Assembly: GCF_020329485.1 (NCBI RefSeq)
Contig: NZ_JAGKJI010000054.1
Span: 1 to 44,498, forward strand
Length of the DNA: 44,498 nt
Source of the DNA: Bradyrhizobium cenepequi
GTDB lineage: Bacteria > Pseudomonadota > Alphaproteobacteria > Rhizobiales > Xanthobacteraceae
Direction of reading: 5' to 3'
Shown piece after piece: positions 16,971 through 26,880 of this stretch (the stretch's first letter is position 1; each line of letters starts with the position of its first letter). The notes under the pieces were generated by a model that ran no database searches, was not told the origin of the DNA, and worked only from the letters and a program-made list of their open reading frames with translations. Both the position numbers and the translations under genes were made by a program.

Positions 16971-17603
16971 TCACGCCCGTCGCGCCTCGAAGGCCATCTT
17001 CATCGCAAGTCCGGCCAGCACGGTGCCCATGAGCCAGCGCTGGAGGAGCAGCCAGACCGGCCGCGTGCCCAGGAACAGCGCGATCGAGCCCGCGGCGAGC
17101 GCGATCATCGCATTCACGCTGACGCTGATCGCGATCTGGATCGCACCGAGCGTGAGCGACTGCGTCAGCACGCTGCCCGTGGGATCGATGAACTGCGGCA
17201 ACAGCGCCAGATAGAGCATCGCGATCTTCGGGTTCAGCAGGTTGGTGACAAATCCCATCGCGAACAGCTTCCGGGGGCTGTCGACCTGCAGTTTCTTCAC
17301 CTGGAACGGCGAACGCCCGCCGGGCTTCAGCGCCTGCCACGCCAGCCACAGCAGATAGGCCGCGCCGGCAAAGCGCAGCGCGTCATAGGCATAGGGAATC
17401 GCGAACAACAGCGCGGTGATGCCGAATGCCGCGCACAGCATGTAGAACACGAAGCCGAGCGCCACCCCGCCGAGCGACACGATCCCCGCCGCCGGCCCCT
17501 GCGTGATCGAGCGAGAGATCAGGTAGATCATGTTCGGTCCCGGCGTCAGCACCATGCCGAAGGAGACGAGCGCAAAAGCGAGCAAAGCGGAGGTGTGGGG
17601 CAT
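16971..17603 (-). CDS. LysE family exporter
   Basis: Inner-membrane protein of 210 aa with about six hydrophobic segments. The family motif region TPGPNMIYL appears at about residues 20-28, followed by the glycine-rich second segment GIVSLGGVALG. Family members export amino acids or derivatives such as lysine, threonine or homoserine lactones. The substrate cannot be told from sequence, and no LysG-type regulator is adjacent. Confidence 0.92.
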   Translation of the reverse strand: MPHTSALLAFALVSFGMVLTPGPNMIYLISRSITQGPAAGIVSLGGVALGFVFYMLCAAFGITALLFAIPYAYDALRFAGAAYLLWLAWQALKPGGRSPFQVKKLQVDSPRKLFAMGFVTNLLNPKIAMLYLALLPQFIDPTGSVLTQSLTLGAIQIAISVSVNAMIALAAGSIALFLGTRPVWLLLQRWLMGTVLAGLAMKMAFEARRA

Positions 17604-17719
17604 CGGAGACTCGCGGAACGATGCACCTTTCTAGCGTGCGTCGTACCGCGAGGCCATGGCGCAATTGCTCCGAGTGCATTTTTGCTGTCGTCGTCCGGCC
17701 GGGCGACGACGGAGAAAGC

Positions 17720-20700
17720 TCAGTGCGCCTCGTCCCAATTGTCGGCGGCGCGGGCGTCGACCTTCAGCGGCAGCGACAGGATGACGGCCGGAAACGGTGC
17801 GTCCTGCATCACATGCTGCACGACCGGCAGGGTTGTCGCGACTTCCTCGTCGGGGACCTCGAAGATCAGTTCGTCATGCACCTGCAAGAGCATCTGCGCC
17901 GATAGCTTCTTCTCGGCAAGCGCGTCTTCGATGCGGGTCATGGCGCGGCGGATGATGTCGGCGGCCGAGCCCTGCAGGCGCGCGTTGATCGCGGCGCGCT
18001 CGTTGAAAGCACGGACCGAAGCGTTACTGGCCTTGATCTCGGGGTAGTAGCATTTGCGGCCGAACACCGTGGTGACGTAGCCATTTCGCCGGCAGAAATC
18101 CTTGGTCTCGTCCATGTAGGCACGGATGCCCGGAAAGCGCTCAAAATACTTCTTGATGTAGGCAGAAGCCTCTTCTCGCGCGATGCCGAGCTGGTTGGCG
18201 AGGCCGAACGCCGAGATGCCGTAGATGATGCCGAAATTGATCGCCTTGGCGCGCCGGCGCACTTCGCTCGGCATGTCCCTGATCGGTACGCCGAACATTT
18301 CGGAGGCGGTCATGGCGTGAATGTCGAGGCCGTCGCGGAAGGCCTGCTTCAGCACGGGAATGTCGGCGATCTCCGCGAGCAGGCGCAGCTCGATCTGCGA
18401 ATAGTCGGCCGACACGAGTTTATGCCCGGGCGTCGCGACGAAGGCGCGGCGGATCTTCCTGCCGTCCTCGGTGCGCACAGGGATGTTCTGCAGGTTTGGC
18501 TCGTTCGACGACAGCCGTCCCGTCGTGGTCGCCGCCAGAGCGTAGGTGGTGTGGACGCGGTGGGTCTGCGGATTGACATAGGTCGGCAGCGCGTCGGTGT
18601 AGGTCGATTTCAGCTTCGAGACCTGCCGCCATTCCAGGATCTTCTTCGGGAATTCGTGGCCCTGTTCGGCGAGCTCGTCCAACACCTGCGCTGTCGTGGA
18701 CCAGGCGCCGGTCTTGGTCTTGGTGCCTCCCGGCAATCCCATCTTGCCGAACAGGATGTCGCCGATCTGCTTGGGGCTGCCGACATTGATCGGCTCGCCC
18801 GCAATCTCCTGAATCTCGGCCTCGACGCGCGCCGCGGTCTGGGCGAAATCGCCTGACAGGCGCGATAGCACCTGGCGATCGATCGAGATGCCGCGCCGCT
18901 CCATCCGTGCGAGCACGGAGACCAGCGGCCGCTCCAGCGTCTCGTAGACGGTCGTGATCCGCTCTGCGACGAGGCGCGGCTTCAGCACGCGCCACAGCCG
19001 CAGGATCACGTCGGCGCTCTCGGCGCAATGTTCGGTCGCCTTGTCGATCGCAACCTGATCGAAGGTCAGCTTGTTCTTGCCGCTGCCGATCAGGCCGTTT
19101 TCGGCCAGTACCGCGTGCCCGAGCCAGCGCTCGGCCAGCGATTCCAGCGCATGCGAACCGCGCCCGGCGTCGAGCACGTACGAGATCAACTGCGCATCGT
19201 CAAAGTTGCGCAGCGTGATCCCGGCTTGCGCCAGCATGACCGCGTTGAATTTGACGTCGAAGCCGACCTTCAGGATTCCCTGCGATTCCAGGATCGGTCG
19301 CAAGGCTTCGATCGCCTGCTCGAACTTGATCTGGTCGGGCGCCAGCCCCGCGTCGAACAGTCCGGCCCCGCCACCCGCCTGCTTGTGGGCGAGCGGGATG
19401 TAGGCGGCGTCGTTGGAGCCGAGTGCGAGCGCAATCCCGGAGATCTCCGCCCGCATTGGATCGATCGAATTCGCCTTCGCCTGGACCGCGACATGCCCGG
19501 TGTCGTGGATCCGCGCGATGAACGCATTGAGCTGATCGAGGCTCTTGATCGTCAGGTATTTGCTGCGATCGAACCTGGTCTTGCGCGCCGCCTCGGCGCG
19601 CGCTTCCGCCAGCGCGATCGGCGTGCCCTTGAGGCTCGAGGCCTGGTTCTCTCTGCCCGCGGGCTTGCGCTCCTTGGCGGCCGGCGCGGGCTGCGCGGAC
19701 GCGCCGCGACCGGGCGCGGGCTCGACGCCCGAGGGCGGCAGCGGCGAGAACACGCTCGCGCCGCTCTTGTTGCCGGGATCTGGCTCGATATCGGCGGGGT
19801 CGATCTGCGAAAATTCGGCGACGCGCCGGGTCAGCGTCGAAAATTCCATCGCCTTCAGGAAGGCGATCAGCCGGCTTGGATCGGGCTCGTGCACGGCGAG
19901 ATCGTCGAGCGGCACTTCGAGCTCGACCTTGTCGTCGAGCAGCACGAGCTGGCGCGAGATGCGCGCCTTCTCGGCATTCTCGACCAGCGCCTCGCGCCGC
20001 TTCGGCTGCTTGATCTCGCCGGCGCGGGTAAGCAGGGATTCGAGATCGCCATACTCGGTGATGAGCTGCGCCGCGGTCTTGACGCCGATGCCGGGCACGC
20101 CGGGCACGTTATCGGTGGAATCGCCGGCCAGGGCCTGGACCTCGACCACCTTCTCCGGCGGCACGCCGAACTTCTCGATCACCTCGGCAACACCGATCCG
20201 GCGGTCCTTCATGGTGTCATACATGGTGACGCAGTCGGTGACGAGCTGCATCAGGTCCTTGTCGGAAGATACGATCGTCGCGTTCGCGCCGCGCCCGCAG
20301 GCGATCCGGACATAGGTGGCAATGAGGTCGTCAGCCTCATAGCCGACCTGTTCCAGGCATGGCAGGTCGAACGCGCGCACCGCCTCGCGGATCAGCGCGA
20401 ATTGCGGGATCAAGTCATCGGGCGCCGGCGGCCGGTGCGCCTTGTAGTCGGCATAGATCTTGTTGCGGAAGGTGATCTCGGACTTGTCAAAGACGATCGC
20501 GAGGTGGGTGGGCCGATTGTCTTCGGGCATGTCGCGCAGGAGCTTCCACAGCATGTTGCAGAAGCCGAGCACGGCGTTGACCTGCAACCCGTCGGACTTG
20601 CGGTTCAGCGGCGGCAGCGCGTGGTAGGCGCGGAAAATGTAGGAAGAACCGTCGACCAGGAACACATGGTCGCCCTTGGCCGGGGCCTTGGCGGCGACGG

Positions 20701-20758
20701 GCTTGGCTGCGGCTTTGGGTTCTGTCTTGGCTGAAGTCTTGGAGGCTGTTTTCGGCAT
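17720..20758 (-). CDS. polA: DNA polymerase I with degenerate proofreading site
   Basis: 1012 aa. Order: Lys/Ala-rich tail (1-28), 5' nuclease (about 30-310, FLVDGSSYIFRAYH, EADDLIA), Pro/Ala linker (about 325-385), 3'-5' exonuclease-like domain (about 400-600), and polymerase with motif A DYSQIELRLLAEI, motif B RRAKAINFGIIYG and motif C VHDE (about 960-963). Polymerase and 5' nuclease residues are intact. The proofreading ligands of E. coli PolA align with Q426, K428, N505 and S581, and Tyr497 with H577, so this domain is probably inactive. Expected role: gap filling and Okazaki primer removal. The long linker adds to the length over the E. coli enzyme (928 aa). Confidence 0.97.
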   Translation of the reverse strand: MPKTASKTSAKTEPKAAAKPVAAKAPAKGDHVFLVDGSSYIFRAYHALPPLNRKSDGLQVNAVLGFCNMLWKLLRDMPEDNRPTHLAIVFDKSEITFRNKIYADYKAHRPPAPDDLIPQFALIREAVRAFDLPCLEQVGYEADDLIATYVRIACGRGANATIVSSDKDLMQLVTDCVTMYDTMKDRRIGVAEVIEKFGVPPEKVVEVQALAGDSTDNVPGVPGIGVKTAAQLITEYGDLESLLTRAGEIKQPKRREALVENAEKARISRQLVLLDDKVELEVPLDDLAVHEPDPSRLIAFLKAMEFSTLTRRVAEFSQIDPADIEPDPGNKSGASVFSPLPPSGVEPAPGRGASAQPAPAAKERKPAGRENQASSLKGTPIALAEARAEAARKTRFDRSKYLTIKSLDQLNAFIARIHDTGHVAVQAKANSIDPMRAEISGIALALGSNDAAYIPLAHKQAGGGAGLFDAGLAPDQIKFEQAIEALRPILESQGILKVGFDVKFNAVMLAQAGITLRNFDDAQLISYVLDAGRGSHALESLAERWLGHAVLAENGLIGSGKNKLTFDQVAIDKATEHCAESADVILRLWRVLKPRLVAERITTVYETLERPLVSVLARMERRGISIDRQVLSRLSGDFAQTAARVEAEIQEIAGEPINVGSPKQIGDILFGKMGLPGGTKTKTGAWSTTAQVLDELAEQGHEFPKKILEWRQVSKLKSTYTDALPTYVNPQTHRVHTTYALAATTTGRLSSNEPNLQNIPVRTEDGRKIRRAFVATPGHKLVSADYSQIELRLLAEIADIPVLKQAFRDGLDIHAMTASEMFGVPIRDMPSEVRRRAKAINFGIIYGISAFGLANQLGIAREEASAYIKKYFERFPGIRAYMDETKDFCRRNGYVTTVFGRKCYYPEIKASNASVRAFNERAAINARLQGSAADIIRRAMTRIEDALAEKKLSAQMLLQVHDELIFEVPDEEVATTLPVVQHVMQDAPFPAVILSLPLKVDARAADNWDEAH

Positions 20759-20830
20759 GGCCGAAATTTAGGGATTTTTGCAGCAAATGACAGCCTTGAG
20801 GGGTAGGAATCTTGACGAACCGCACACTTA

Positions 20831-20888
20831 TCGTCGTCCCCGGCAAGCGAAGCGCGACCCGGGACCATAACCATAGGCCGGGACGACA
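20831..20888. repeat. Short GTCGTCC palindrome
   Basis: Begins TCGTCCCCGG and ends CCGGGACGAC, with an internal GACCATAACCATAGG block. It is a shortened relative of 370-491 and lies between acyltransferase and polA. Confidence 0.75.
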
Positions 20889-20895
20889 GCGGAGA

Positions 20896-21960
20896 TTATT
20901 CGGCCGCCTGTAATGCAGCCGCCTTCTTCGGCGCGATCCAGAACGCGGCGGGGCGCTCGAACAGGAAGTTGGCGCGGAGTGCAAGCGCCGCGCGCCAGAT
21001 CACCAGCGAGCCGATGACGCCCGTGATGGTGACGAGCAGCGAGATCAGGCCGATGTCGTGGATCGCGCCGGTGCGCAGCAGGCCGACGCGCGCGATCACC
21101 ATTGGCAGGAAGAAGGCGAGATAGATCACGATCGAATGCTCGCCGCAGAAGCGCAAGGCCGTGAGCCACTTCATCCGCGCCAGCAGCGTGCCGGTCACGA
21201 CGATGGCAAAGGCGCCCGCAAATCCCAGCGCCAGCGAGACCAACGGCCATTCGCTCACGTCCGCGATCACCAGCCCGCCATTGACCAGTACCCACAGCGC
21301 GAGTCCGGCCAGTGCCAGCATCGGCGCGGAACGTGCGCGGTCCGACAGCTTGAAGACGTAAGGCGCGAAGAGATAGCCGGCATAGAAATAGACGAAGCGC
21401 GAGCAGAATTCGTCGATCACCGTCCAACCGGTTACGACATGCGCCGTCTCAAGTCCGGCGGCCAGCGCCAGAATCGCAAGCGGCGGCATGTTGCGTGTCA
21501 ATTTTGTGACGACGAAGAAGATCGGCAGCAGATAGATGAACCACAGTGTGCCGAACGGCTCGATGAAGGATTCGAGATAGAGGTAGCCGACGTGGCTCCA
21601 GTTCGTCTCGGCGGCAAAAGCCGGCGCCTTGAACGCAAACTGGATCGTCACCCAGAGCATATAGAAATAGGCGAAGTGGACGACCTTGCGGTCGAGATAG
21701 GTGCGCCAGTCACGGTCGATGACGAGCGAGAGGAACAGGCCCGAAATCAGGAAGAAATCCGGCATCCGGAACGGCTTTGCGAACATCACGAGCGCATGCA
21801 TGAAGCCGGTCTCGCCGGCGGCCGCTTCCACCCCAAGGACCGAGTGCATCATCACGACCATGACGATGCAGATGCCCTTGGCGTAGTCCACCCAATCGAC
21901 GCGCCCGTCCGGCGATGCGGCGGAACGTAGGCTCGCGGAGGCTGTGCCGTCTGTGGTCAT
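20896..21960 (-). CDS. Membrane acyltransferase, Acyltransf_3 family
   Basis: 354 aa with about ten membrane helices. The N-terminal signature of the acyltransferase-3 family is visible: DWVDYAKGICIVMVVMMH (about 22-39), then RMPDFFLISGLFLS (about 65-78). Such enzymes O-acylate exported polysaccharides, glucans or lipids at the inner membrane. It lies 137 bases upstream of polA on the same strand and divergent from ugd, so a link to surface polysaccharide is conceivable but not shown. Confidence 0.9.
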   Translation of the reverse strand: MTTDGTASASLRSAASPDGRVDWVDYAKGICIVMVVMMHSVLGVEAAAGETGFMHALVMFAKPFRMPDFFLISGLFLSLVIDRDWRTYLDRKVVHFAYFYMLWVTIQFAFKAPAFAAETNWSHVGYLYLESFIEPFGTLWFIYLLPIFFVVTKLTRNMPPLAILALAAGLETAHVVTGWTVIDEFCSRFVYFYAGYLFAPYVFKLSDRARSAPMLALAGLALWVLVNGGLVIADVSEWPLVSLALGFAGAFAIVVTGTLLARMKWLTALRFCGEHSIVIYLAFFLPMVIARVGLLRTGAIHDIGLISLLVTITGVIGSLVIWRAALALRANFLFERPAAFWIAPKKAAALQAAE

Positions 21961-22139
21961 GGCTGTCCTGTTTCGGCGCGCATTTGGCGCATCTTCGGCC
22001 GGATCGGTTGCTATCCCCTTTATTCATACAAATGACATGCCGCTTCTGCCTGCTTTTTGCAGTTTCCTCCTGACCGGCAAATGTTCTAAGAGGCTGACAG
22101 GAATTGTGGAATCGTTAACGATAGCAAGCGGGTGGTTTC

Positions 22140-23456
22140 ATGCGCATCGCCATGATTGGCACGGGCTATGTGGGGCTGGTATCTGGCGCGTGTTTTGCGG
22201 ATTTCGGACACCACGTCACCTGCGTGGACAAGGATGTCGAGAAGATCAACGCCCTTCGCCGCGGCGAAATCCCGATCTTCGAGCCGGGGCTGGACGCCCT
22301 GGTCGCCGGCAATGTGAAGGCGAAGCGGCTCGACTTCACCACCGATCTGAAGGATCCGGTTGCCCAAGCCGACGCGGTCTTCATCGCGGTCGGCACCCCG
22401 TCGCGCCGCGGCGACGGCCATGCCGACCTCTCTTATGTCTACGCCGCCGCCCGCGAGATCGCTGGGGCGCTCAAAGGCTTCACGGTGGTGGTGACCAAAT
22501 CGACCGTGCCGGTCGGCACCGGCGACGAGGTCGAGCGCCTGATCCGTGAAGCGAACCCGGCGGCCGAGGTCGCGGTCGCCTCCAATCCGGAATTCCTGCG
22601 CGAGGGCGCGGCGATCCGCGACTTCAAGTTCCCGGACCGCATCGTGGTCGGCACTTCGGACGAGCGCGCGCGAAAGGTGCTCGGCGATGTGTACCGGCCG
22701 CTGTCACTCAACCAGGCGCCGCTGATGTACACGGCGCGCCGCACGGCCGAGCTGATCAAATACGCCGCGAACGCGTTCCTCGCGACCAAGATCACCTTCA
22801 TCAACGAGATCGCCGATCTCTCGGAAAAGGTCGGCGCCGACGTCCAGGAAGTCGCGCGCGGCATCGGGCTCGACAACCGCATCGGCTCCAAGTTCCTGCA
22901 TGCCGGCCCCGGTTTCGGCGGCTCCTGCTTCCCCAAGGATACCCGCGCGCTGATCAAGATCGCGCAGGATAACGACGTGAATTTGCGCATCGTGGAGGCC
23001 GTGCTCGGCGTCAACGACAACCGCAAACGCGCGATGGCGCGCAAGGTCGTCAATCTCGCCGGCAATCTGCGCGGCAAGACGGTCGCCGTGCTCGGCCTCA
23101 CCTTCAAGCCAGAGACCGACGACATGCGGGAGGCGCCCTCGATCCCGATCGTCACCGGCCTCCTGGACATGGGCGCGAAGGTGCGGGCGCATGATCCTGT
23201 TGGCATCGAGCAGGCGCGCAAGGAGCTGCCGGACATCGAGTATTGCGACGATCCCTATGACTGCGTGACCGGCGCCGACGCCATGGTCGTCGTCACGGAG
23301 TGGGTGCAGTACCGCACGCTCGACCTGGAGCGGCTGAAGAACCTGTTGCGGCAGCCGGTCGTGGTCGACCTTCGGAATATTTACCGTCCCGAGGACATGG
23401 CCGCGCACGGCTTCAGCTATGAGAGCGTTGGCCGCGCAGCCGAACCGCCGGTGTAG
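22140..23456 (+). CDS. ugd: UDP-glucose 6-dehydrogenase
   Basis: Oxidises UDP-glucose to UDP-glucuronate with two NAD+, giving precursors of exopolysaccharide, LPS or capsule. 438 aa. The Rossmann NAD motif GTGYVGL is at residues 7-13, the central domain has K207 in ELIKYAANAF, and the catalytic cysteine is C263 in GFGGSCFPKD. The C-terminal UDP-binding domain includes GLTFKPETDDMR. A GDP-mannose dehydrogenase is less likely given the sequence around the active site. It stands divergent from the acyltransferase. Confidence 0.96.
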   Translation: MRIAMIGTGYVGLVSGACFADFGHHVTCVDKDVEKINALRRGEIPIFEPGLDALVAGNVKAKRLDFTTDLKDPVAQADAVFIAVGTPSRRGDGHADLSYVYAAAREIAGALKGFTVVVTKSTVPVGTGDEVERLIREANPAAEVAVASNPEFLREGAAIRDFKFPDRIVVGTSDERARKVLGDVYRPLSLNQAPLMYTARRTAELIKYAANAFLATKITFINEIADLSEKVGADVQEVARGIGLDNRIGSKFLHAGPGFGGSCFPKDTRALIKIAQDNDVNLRIVEAVLGVNDNRKRAMARKVVNLAGNLRGKTVAVLGLTFKPETDDMREAPSIPIVTGLLDMGAKVRAHDPVGIEQARKELPDIEYCDDPYDCVTGADAMVVVTEWVQYRTLDLERLKNLLRQPVVVDLRNIYRPEDMAAHGFSYESVGRAAEPPV

Positions 23457-23468
23457 GCTCGCTGTGTT

Positions 23469-23563
23469 GTCATACCCCGCGCAGGCGGGGTATCCAGTAC
23501 GCCCGATCTTTGCGATCAAGGCTGTCTGAGTTTACTGGATCACCCGCATTCGCGGGTGATGAC
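23469..23563. repeat. Palindromic repeat, GTCATACCCCGC type
   Basis: Outer arms contain short hairpins (CCCCGCGCAGGCGGGG on the left, CACCCGCATTCGCGGGTG on the right) and inner TCCAGTA/TTACTGGA segments. It fills the ugd-hrpB gap. In-frame codons inside it would wrongly extend hrpB. Confidence 0.87.
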
Positions 23564-23575
23564 GGATTCGAGATA

Positions 23576-26050
23576 TTGCCCCGTCACTTCAACACTCCAC
23601 TTCCCATCGACGCGGCGCTCCCCGAACTCGCGGCGGCGCTTGCCACGAAGAACACGGCCGTGCTCGTTGCGCCGCCTGGCGCCGGCAAGACCACGCGGGT
23701 GCCGCTGGCGCTGCTCGACGAGCCCTGGGCCAAGGAGAGGAAGATCATCGTGCTGGAGCCGCGGCGGATCGCGGCGCGCGCCAGTGCCGAGCGGATGGCG
23801 CAGACGCTTGGCGAGCGTGTCGGCGAGACCGTTGGCTATCGCGTCCGCTTCGGCTCGAAAGTGTCGCGCGCAACCCGCATCGAGGTCGTCACCGAAGGCA
23901 TCTTCTCGCGCCAGATCCTCGACGATCCCGAACTCGCAGGCGTCGCCGCTGTCCTGTTCGACGAATTTCACGAGCGCTCGCTCGATGCCGATCTCGGACT
24001 TGCGCTGGCGCGTGATGCGCAGCAAGGCCTGCGTGAGGATCTTCGCCTGCTCGTGATGTCGGCAACGCTCGACGGCGCCCGCGTCGCAAAGCTGCTTGGC
24101 GATGCTCCCGTCGTCGCGAGTGAAGGCCGCGCCTTTCCGGTCGAGACGCGCTATCTCGGCCGCAAGATAGACGTTCCGCTGGAGCGGCAGATGGCGGAAG
24201 CGATCGTATCAGCGCTTCGCGCCGATCCAGGCTCGGTGCTGGCGTTCCTGCCGGGCGCCGCCGAGATACGCCGCACGCAGAATTTCCTCGAAGAGCGCGT
24301 CCATGACGCTACGATCGAGATCGTGTCGCTGTTCGGCGCGCTCGACGCCAGCGTTCAGGATCGCGCCATCGCGCCGGCACCCAGAGGTCATCGCAAGGTG
24401 GTGCTGGCGACCTCGATCGCCGAGACCTCGCTGACCATCGAGGGCGTCCGCATTGTCGTGGATTCCGGCATGGCGCGCGTTCCGCGTTATGAGCCCGATA
24501 TCGCCTTGACGCGCCTGGAAACCGTGCGCGCCTCGCGCGCCGCGGTCGATCAGCGCCGCGGCCGCGCCGGCCGTACCGAGCCCGGTGTGTGCTACCGGCT
24601 GTGGGACGAGCCGCAGACCACTTCGCTTGCCCCCTACACGCAGCCCGAGATCCTCTCCGCCGATCTTTCCTCGCTGGTGCTCGACCTCGCGCAATGGGGC
24701 GTCAGTGACGCTTCCGGCCTTGCGTTTCTCGATCCGCCGCCGCTGCCTGCCTGGAACGAAGCAGGCGTGCTGCTGCGCGAACTTGGCGCGCTCGATGTCG
24801 ACGGCCGGATCACGGCGGAAGGCAACAGCCTCCGCGCGCTGGCGCTGCCGCCGCGGCTCGCCCGCATGATCGTGGATTCGGCACGGGTTGGCGCGGCTGC
24901 GGAAGCCGCCGAGATCGCGGCGGTGCTCACCGAGCGTGGGCTCGGCGGTGACAGCGTCGACCTCGATGTCAGGCTCGACCAGTTCCGCCGCGACCGTTCG
25001 CAGCGCGCTTCCAGCGCGCGCAGCCTCGCGCAGCGCTGGGCCTCGCAGGTGACTTCGTCGAAAACGTCCGAAGCCACACGCGAGCTCTCTACCGGCGTCA
25101 TGCTGGCTTTCGCCTTTCCCGATCGCGTCGCGCGCAACCGCGGCAATGGCAGTTTCGTGCTGGCCAATGGCCGCGGCGCAAGCGTTGAGCAGACGTCTTC
25201 ACTCGCACGCTCACCCTATATCGCGGTTGGAGAGTTGACCGGCACTGCGGCGAGCGGCCGGATCCTGTTGGCGGCGCCGATCACGCTGGACGAGATCGAG
25301 CTGCGTTTCGCAGACCAGATCGAGACCACGGAGGACATTTCGTTCGACCGCAGTGCGATGGCGCTGCGCGCACGGCGCAGGCGCACGCTGCATGCGATCA
25401 CGCTCTCGGAAGCGCCGATAGCGCTGTCCCCATCGGCGGAGACCGCACGTGTGCTCGCCGATGGTTTGATCGCCGCGGGCCTCGATAAGCTGCCGTGGTC
25501 GAAAAATCTAAAGCAATGGCGTGACCGCGTGATGTTCCTGCGCAAGGCCGAAGGCGATAGCTGGCCAGACTTGTCGGATGAGGCGCTGGCGCGCGAGCAC
25601 GAGGCCTGGCTGGTGGCAGCGCTTTATGACAAGACCTCGCTGAAGGAGTTTTCGGCCGGCGATCTCTCGGATGCGCTGATGGCGCTGCTGCCCTGGAACC
25701 TGCGTGCCCGGCTGGAGCAGGAGGCGCCGACCCATTTCGAGGCGCCGACGGGCAGCCAGCTTGCGATCGACTACGAGGCCGAGCAGGGCCCGACCATTGC
25801 GATCCGGCTGCAGGAGTTGTTCGGGCTCAACACCCATCCCTCAATCGCGAAGGGCGCTGTGCCGCTGGTGCTGGAATTGCTGTCGCCGGCGCAGCGCCCA
25901 GTACAGGTGACGCGGGATCTGCCGGGTTTTTGGCGCGGCAGTTACGCCGCGGTCCGCGCCGATCTGCGCGGGCGTTACCCGAAACACCCCTGGCCGGAGG
26001 ACCCGGCCAACGCCATGCCGACGCGCCGGGCCAAGCCGCGCGGAACGTAG
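23576..26050 (+). CDS. hrpB: ATP-dependent helicase HrpB
   Basis: DEAH-box-like superfamily 2 helicase of 824 aa. Motif I is APPGAGKTTR (about residues 32-41), motif II DEFHERS as in HrpB rather than DEAH, motif III SATLDG, and motif VI QRRGRAGR near residue 330. The HrpB C-terminal domain with its PGFWRGSY end follows. The start is best placed at TTG 23576, giving MPRHFNTPLPID as in relatives. An ATG-free upstream extension would run into the palindrome at 23469-23563. The role in vivo is uncertain; family members are nucleic-acid helicases without an essential known function. Confidence 0.93.
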   Translation: MPRHFNTPLPIDAALPELAAALATKNTAVLVAPPGAGKTTRVPLALLDEPWAKERKIIVLEPRRIAARASAERMAQTLGERVGETVGYRVRFGSKVSRATRIEVVTEGIFSRQILDDPELAGVAAVLFDEFHERSLDADLGLALARDAQQGLREDLRLLVMSATLDGARVAKLLGDAPVVASEGRAFPVETRYLGRKIDVPLERQMAEAIVSALRADPGSVLAFLPGAAEIRRTQNFLEERVHDATIEIVSLFGALDASVQDRAIAPAPRGHRKVVLATSIAETSLTIEGVRIVVDSGMARVPRYEPDIALTRLETVRASRAAVDQRRGRAGRTEPGVCYRLWDEPQTTSLAPYTQPEILSADLSSLVLDLAQWGVSDASGLAFLDPPPLPAWNEAGVLLRELGALDVDGRITAEGNSLRALALPPRLARMIVDSARVGAAAEAAEIAAVLTERGLGGDSVDLDVRLDQFRRDRSQRASSARSLAQRWASQVTSSKTSEATRELSTGVMLAFAFPDRVARNRGNGSFVLANGRGASVEQTSSLARSPYIAVGELTGTAASGRILLAAPITLDEIELRFADQIETTEDISFDRSAMALRARRRRTLHAITLSEAPIALSPSAETARVLADGLIAAGLDKLPWSKNLKQWRDRVMFLRKAEGDSWPDLSDEALAREHEAWLVAALYDKTSLKEFSAGDLSDALMALLPWNLRARLEQEAPTHFEAPTGSQLAIDYEAEQGPTIAIRLQELFGLNTHPSIAKGAVPLVLELLSPAQRPVQVTRDLPGFWRGSYAAVRADLRGRYPKHPWPEDPANAMPTRRAKPRGT

Positions 26051-26212
26051 TCCTGGTTTCGTCATATGCGGTTCAAGCCGCATATCACGGCCTTGCCGTT
26101 AACGCTTCACTCATCCTTTTCGCGAAAATGGCAGGCTCCATCGCCGCTGCCGGTCGCGGGTCGGCGGACGGCGTGGTCAAATCGGCCAGTTCCCGGAAAT
26201 GTGTGTGGCGTC

Positions 26213-26728
26213 ATGCGTAACATAATGATCTTCGCCGCCATCCTGATCGGCCTCGGCAGCTTCATGGCGCAGATGGCGGACAAGATGACGCCGGCCTCCG
26301 CGTCCGCCACGACCGCCTCGAAGAAGGTTCCCGTTCAGACCGTCGCGCAGGTGGGTGGCCGCACGCTGAGCATTCCCCGCGACTCCCGCGGACACTTTGC
26401 GACCGACGGCCGCATCGACGGCCAGCGCATCGACTTCATGGTCGACACCGGCGCCTCGCTCGTCGCGCTGAACGAGAAATCCGCCGCGCGCTTCGGCCTG
26501 CGTCCGTCGCGCGGCGACTACATCGCCACCGTCACCACCGCCAACGGCACCATCAAGGCGGCCCGCGCTCGCCTCGCCATGATCGATCTCGGCGGCCTCA
26601 TCGTCCGCGATGTCGATGCCATGGTGCTGCCGGACGAAGCGCTTTCCGAAAACCTGCTCGGCCTGTCCTTCCTGTCCAAGCTGAAGCGCTTTGAATACGC
26701 CAATGGCAGGCTGGTGCTGGAGCAGTAA
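26213..26728 (+). CDS. Membrane-anchored retropepsin-like aspartic protease (TIGR02281)
   Basis: 171 aa. One N-terminal membrane anchor (about 4-20) is followed by a short linker and a retropepsin-like domain with catalytic FMVDTGAS (D78). Later, LLGLSFLSKLKRFEY gives the second conserved block of the TIGR02281 clan-AA family. It should face the periplasm, where it may dimerise to form an active site. Substrates are unknown. ATG 26213 gives the anchor; a longer upstream frame has no protein character. Confidence 0.9.
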   Translation: MRNIMIFAAILIGLGSFMAQMADKMTPASASATTASKKVPVQTVAQVGGRTLSIPRDSRGHFATDGRIDGQRIDFMVDTGASLVALNEKSAARFGLRPSRGDYIATVTTANGTIKAARARLAMIDLGGLIVRDVDAMVLPDEALSENLLGLSFLSKLKRFEYANGRLVLEQ

Positions 26729-26880
26729 GGCTTGCTGACGACGCCGGCCTGTTTGACGAGCCAGGCGATGTTATAAATCGCGAAGCTCTCAAATCTACGT
26801 GCGGCCCGCGGCGACTGCCGATGTCATCCATGCCTTCTGAGTAGGCATTTCCCCGGCCAACAAATCCGCCGCAATTGTCG

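Noticed and set aside
16846..17214. Open frames across 16846-17214 on the + strand
   Set aside because: They begin in the palindrome at 16832-16962 and run antisense to the LysE exporter gene.
19028..20734. 568-codon open frame antisense to polA
   Set aside because: Shadow of a real gene in high-GC DNA; no ribosome site and low-complexity composition.
23510..23575. Extension of HrpB upstream to 23510
   Set aside because: Those codons lie largely in the palindromic repeat at 23469-23563; related proteins start at the TTG 23576 equivalent.
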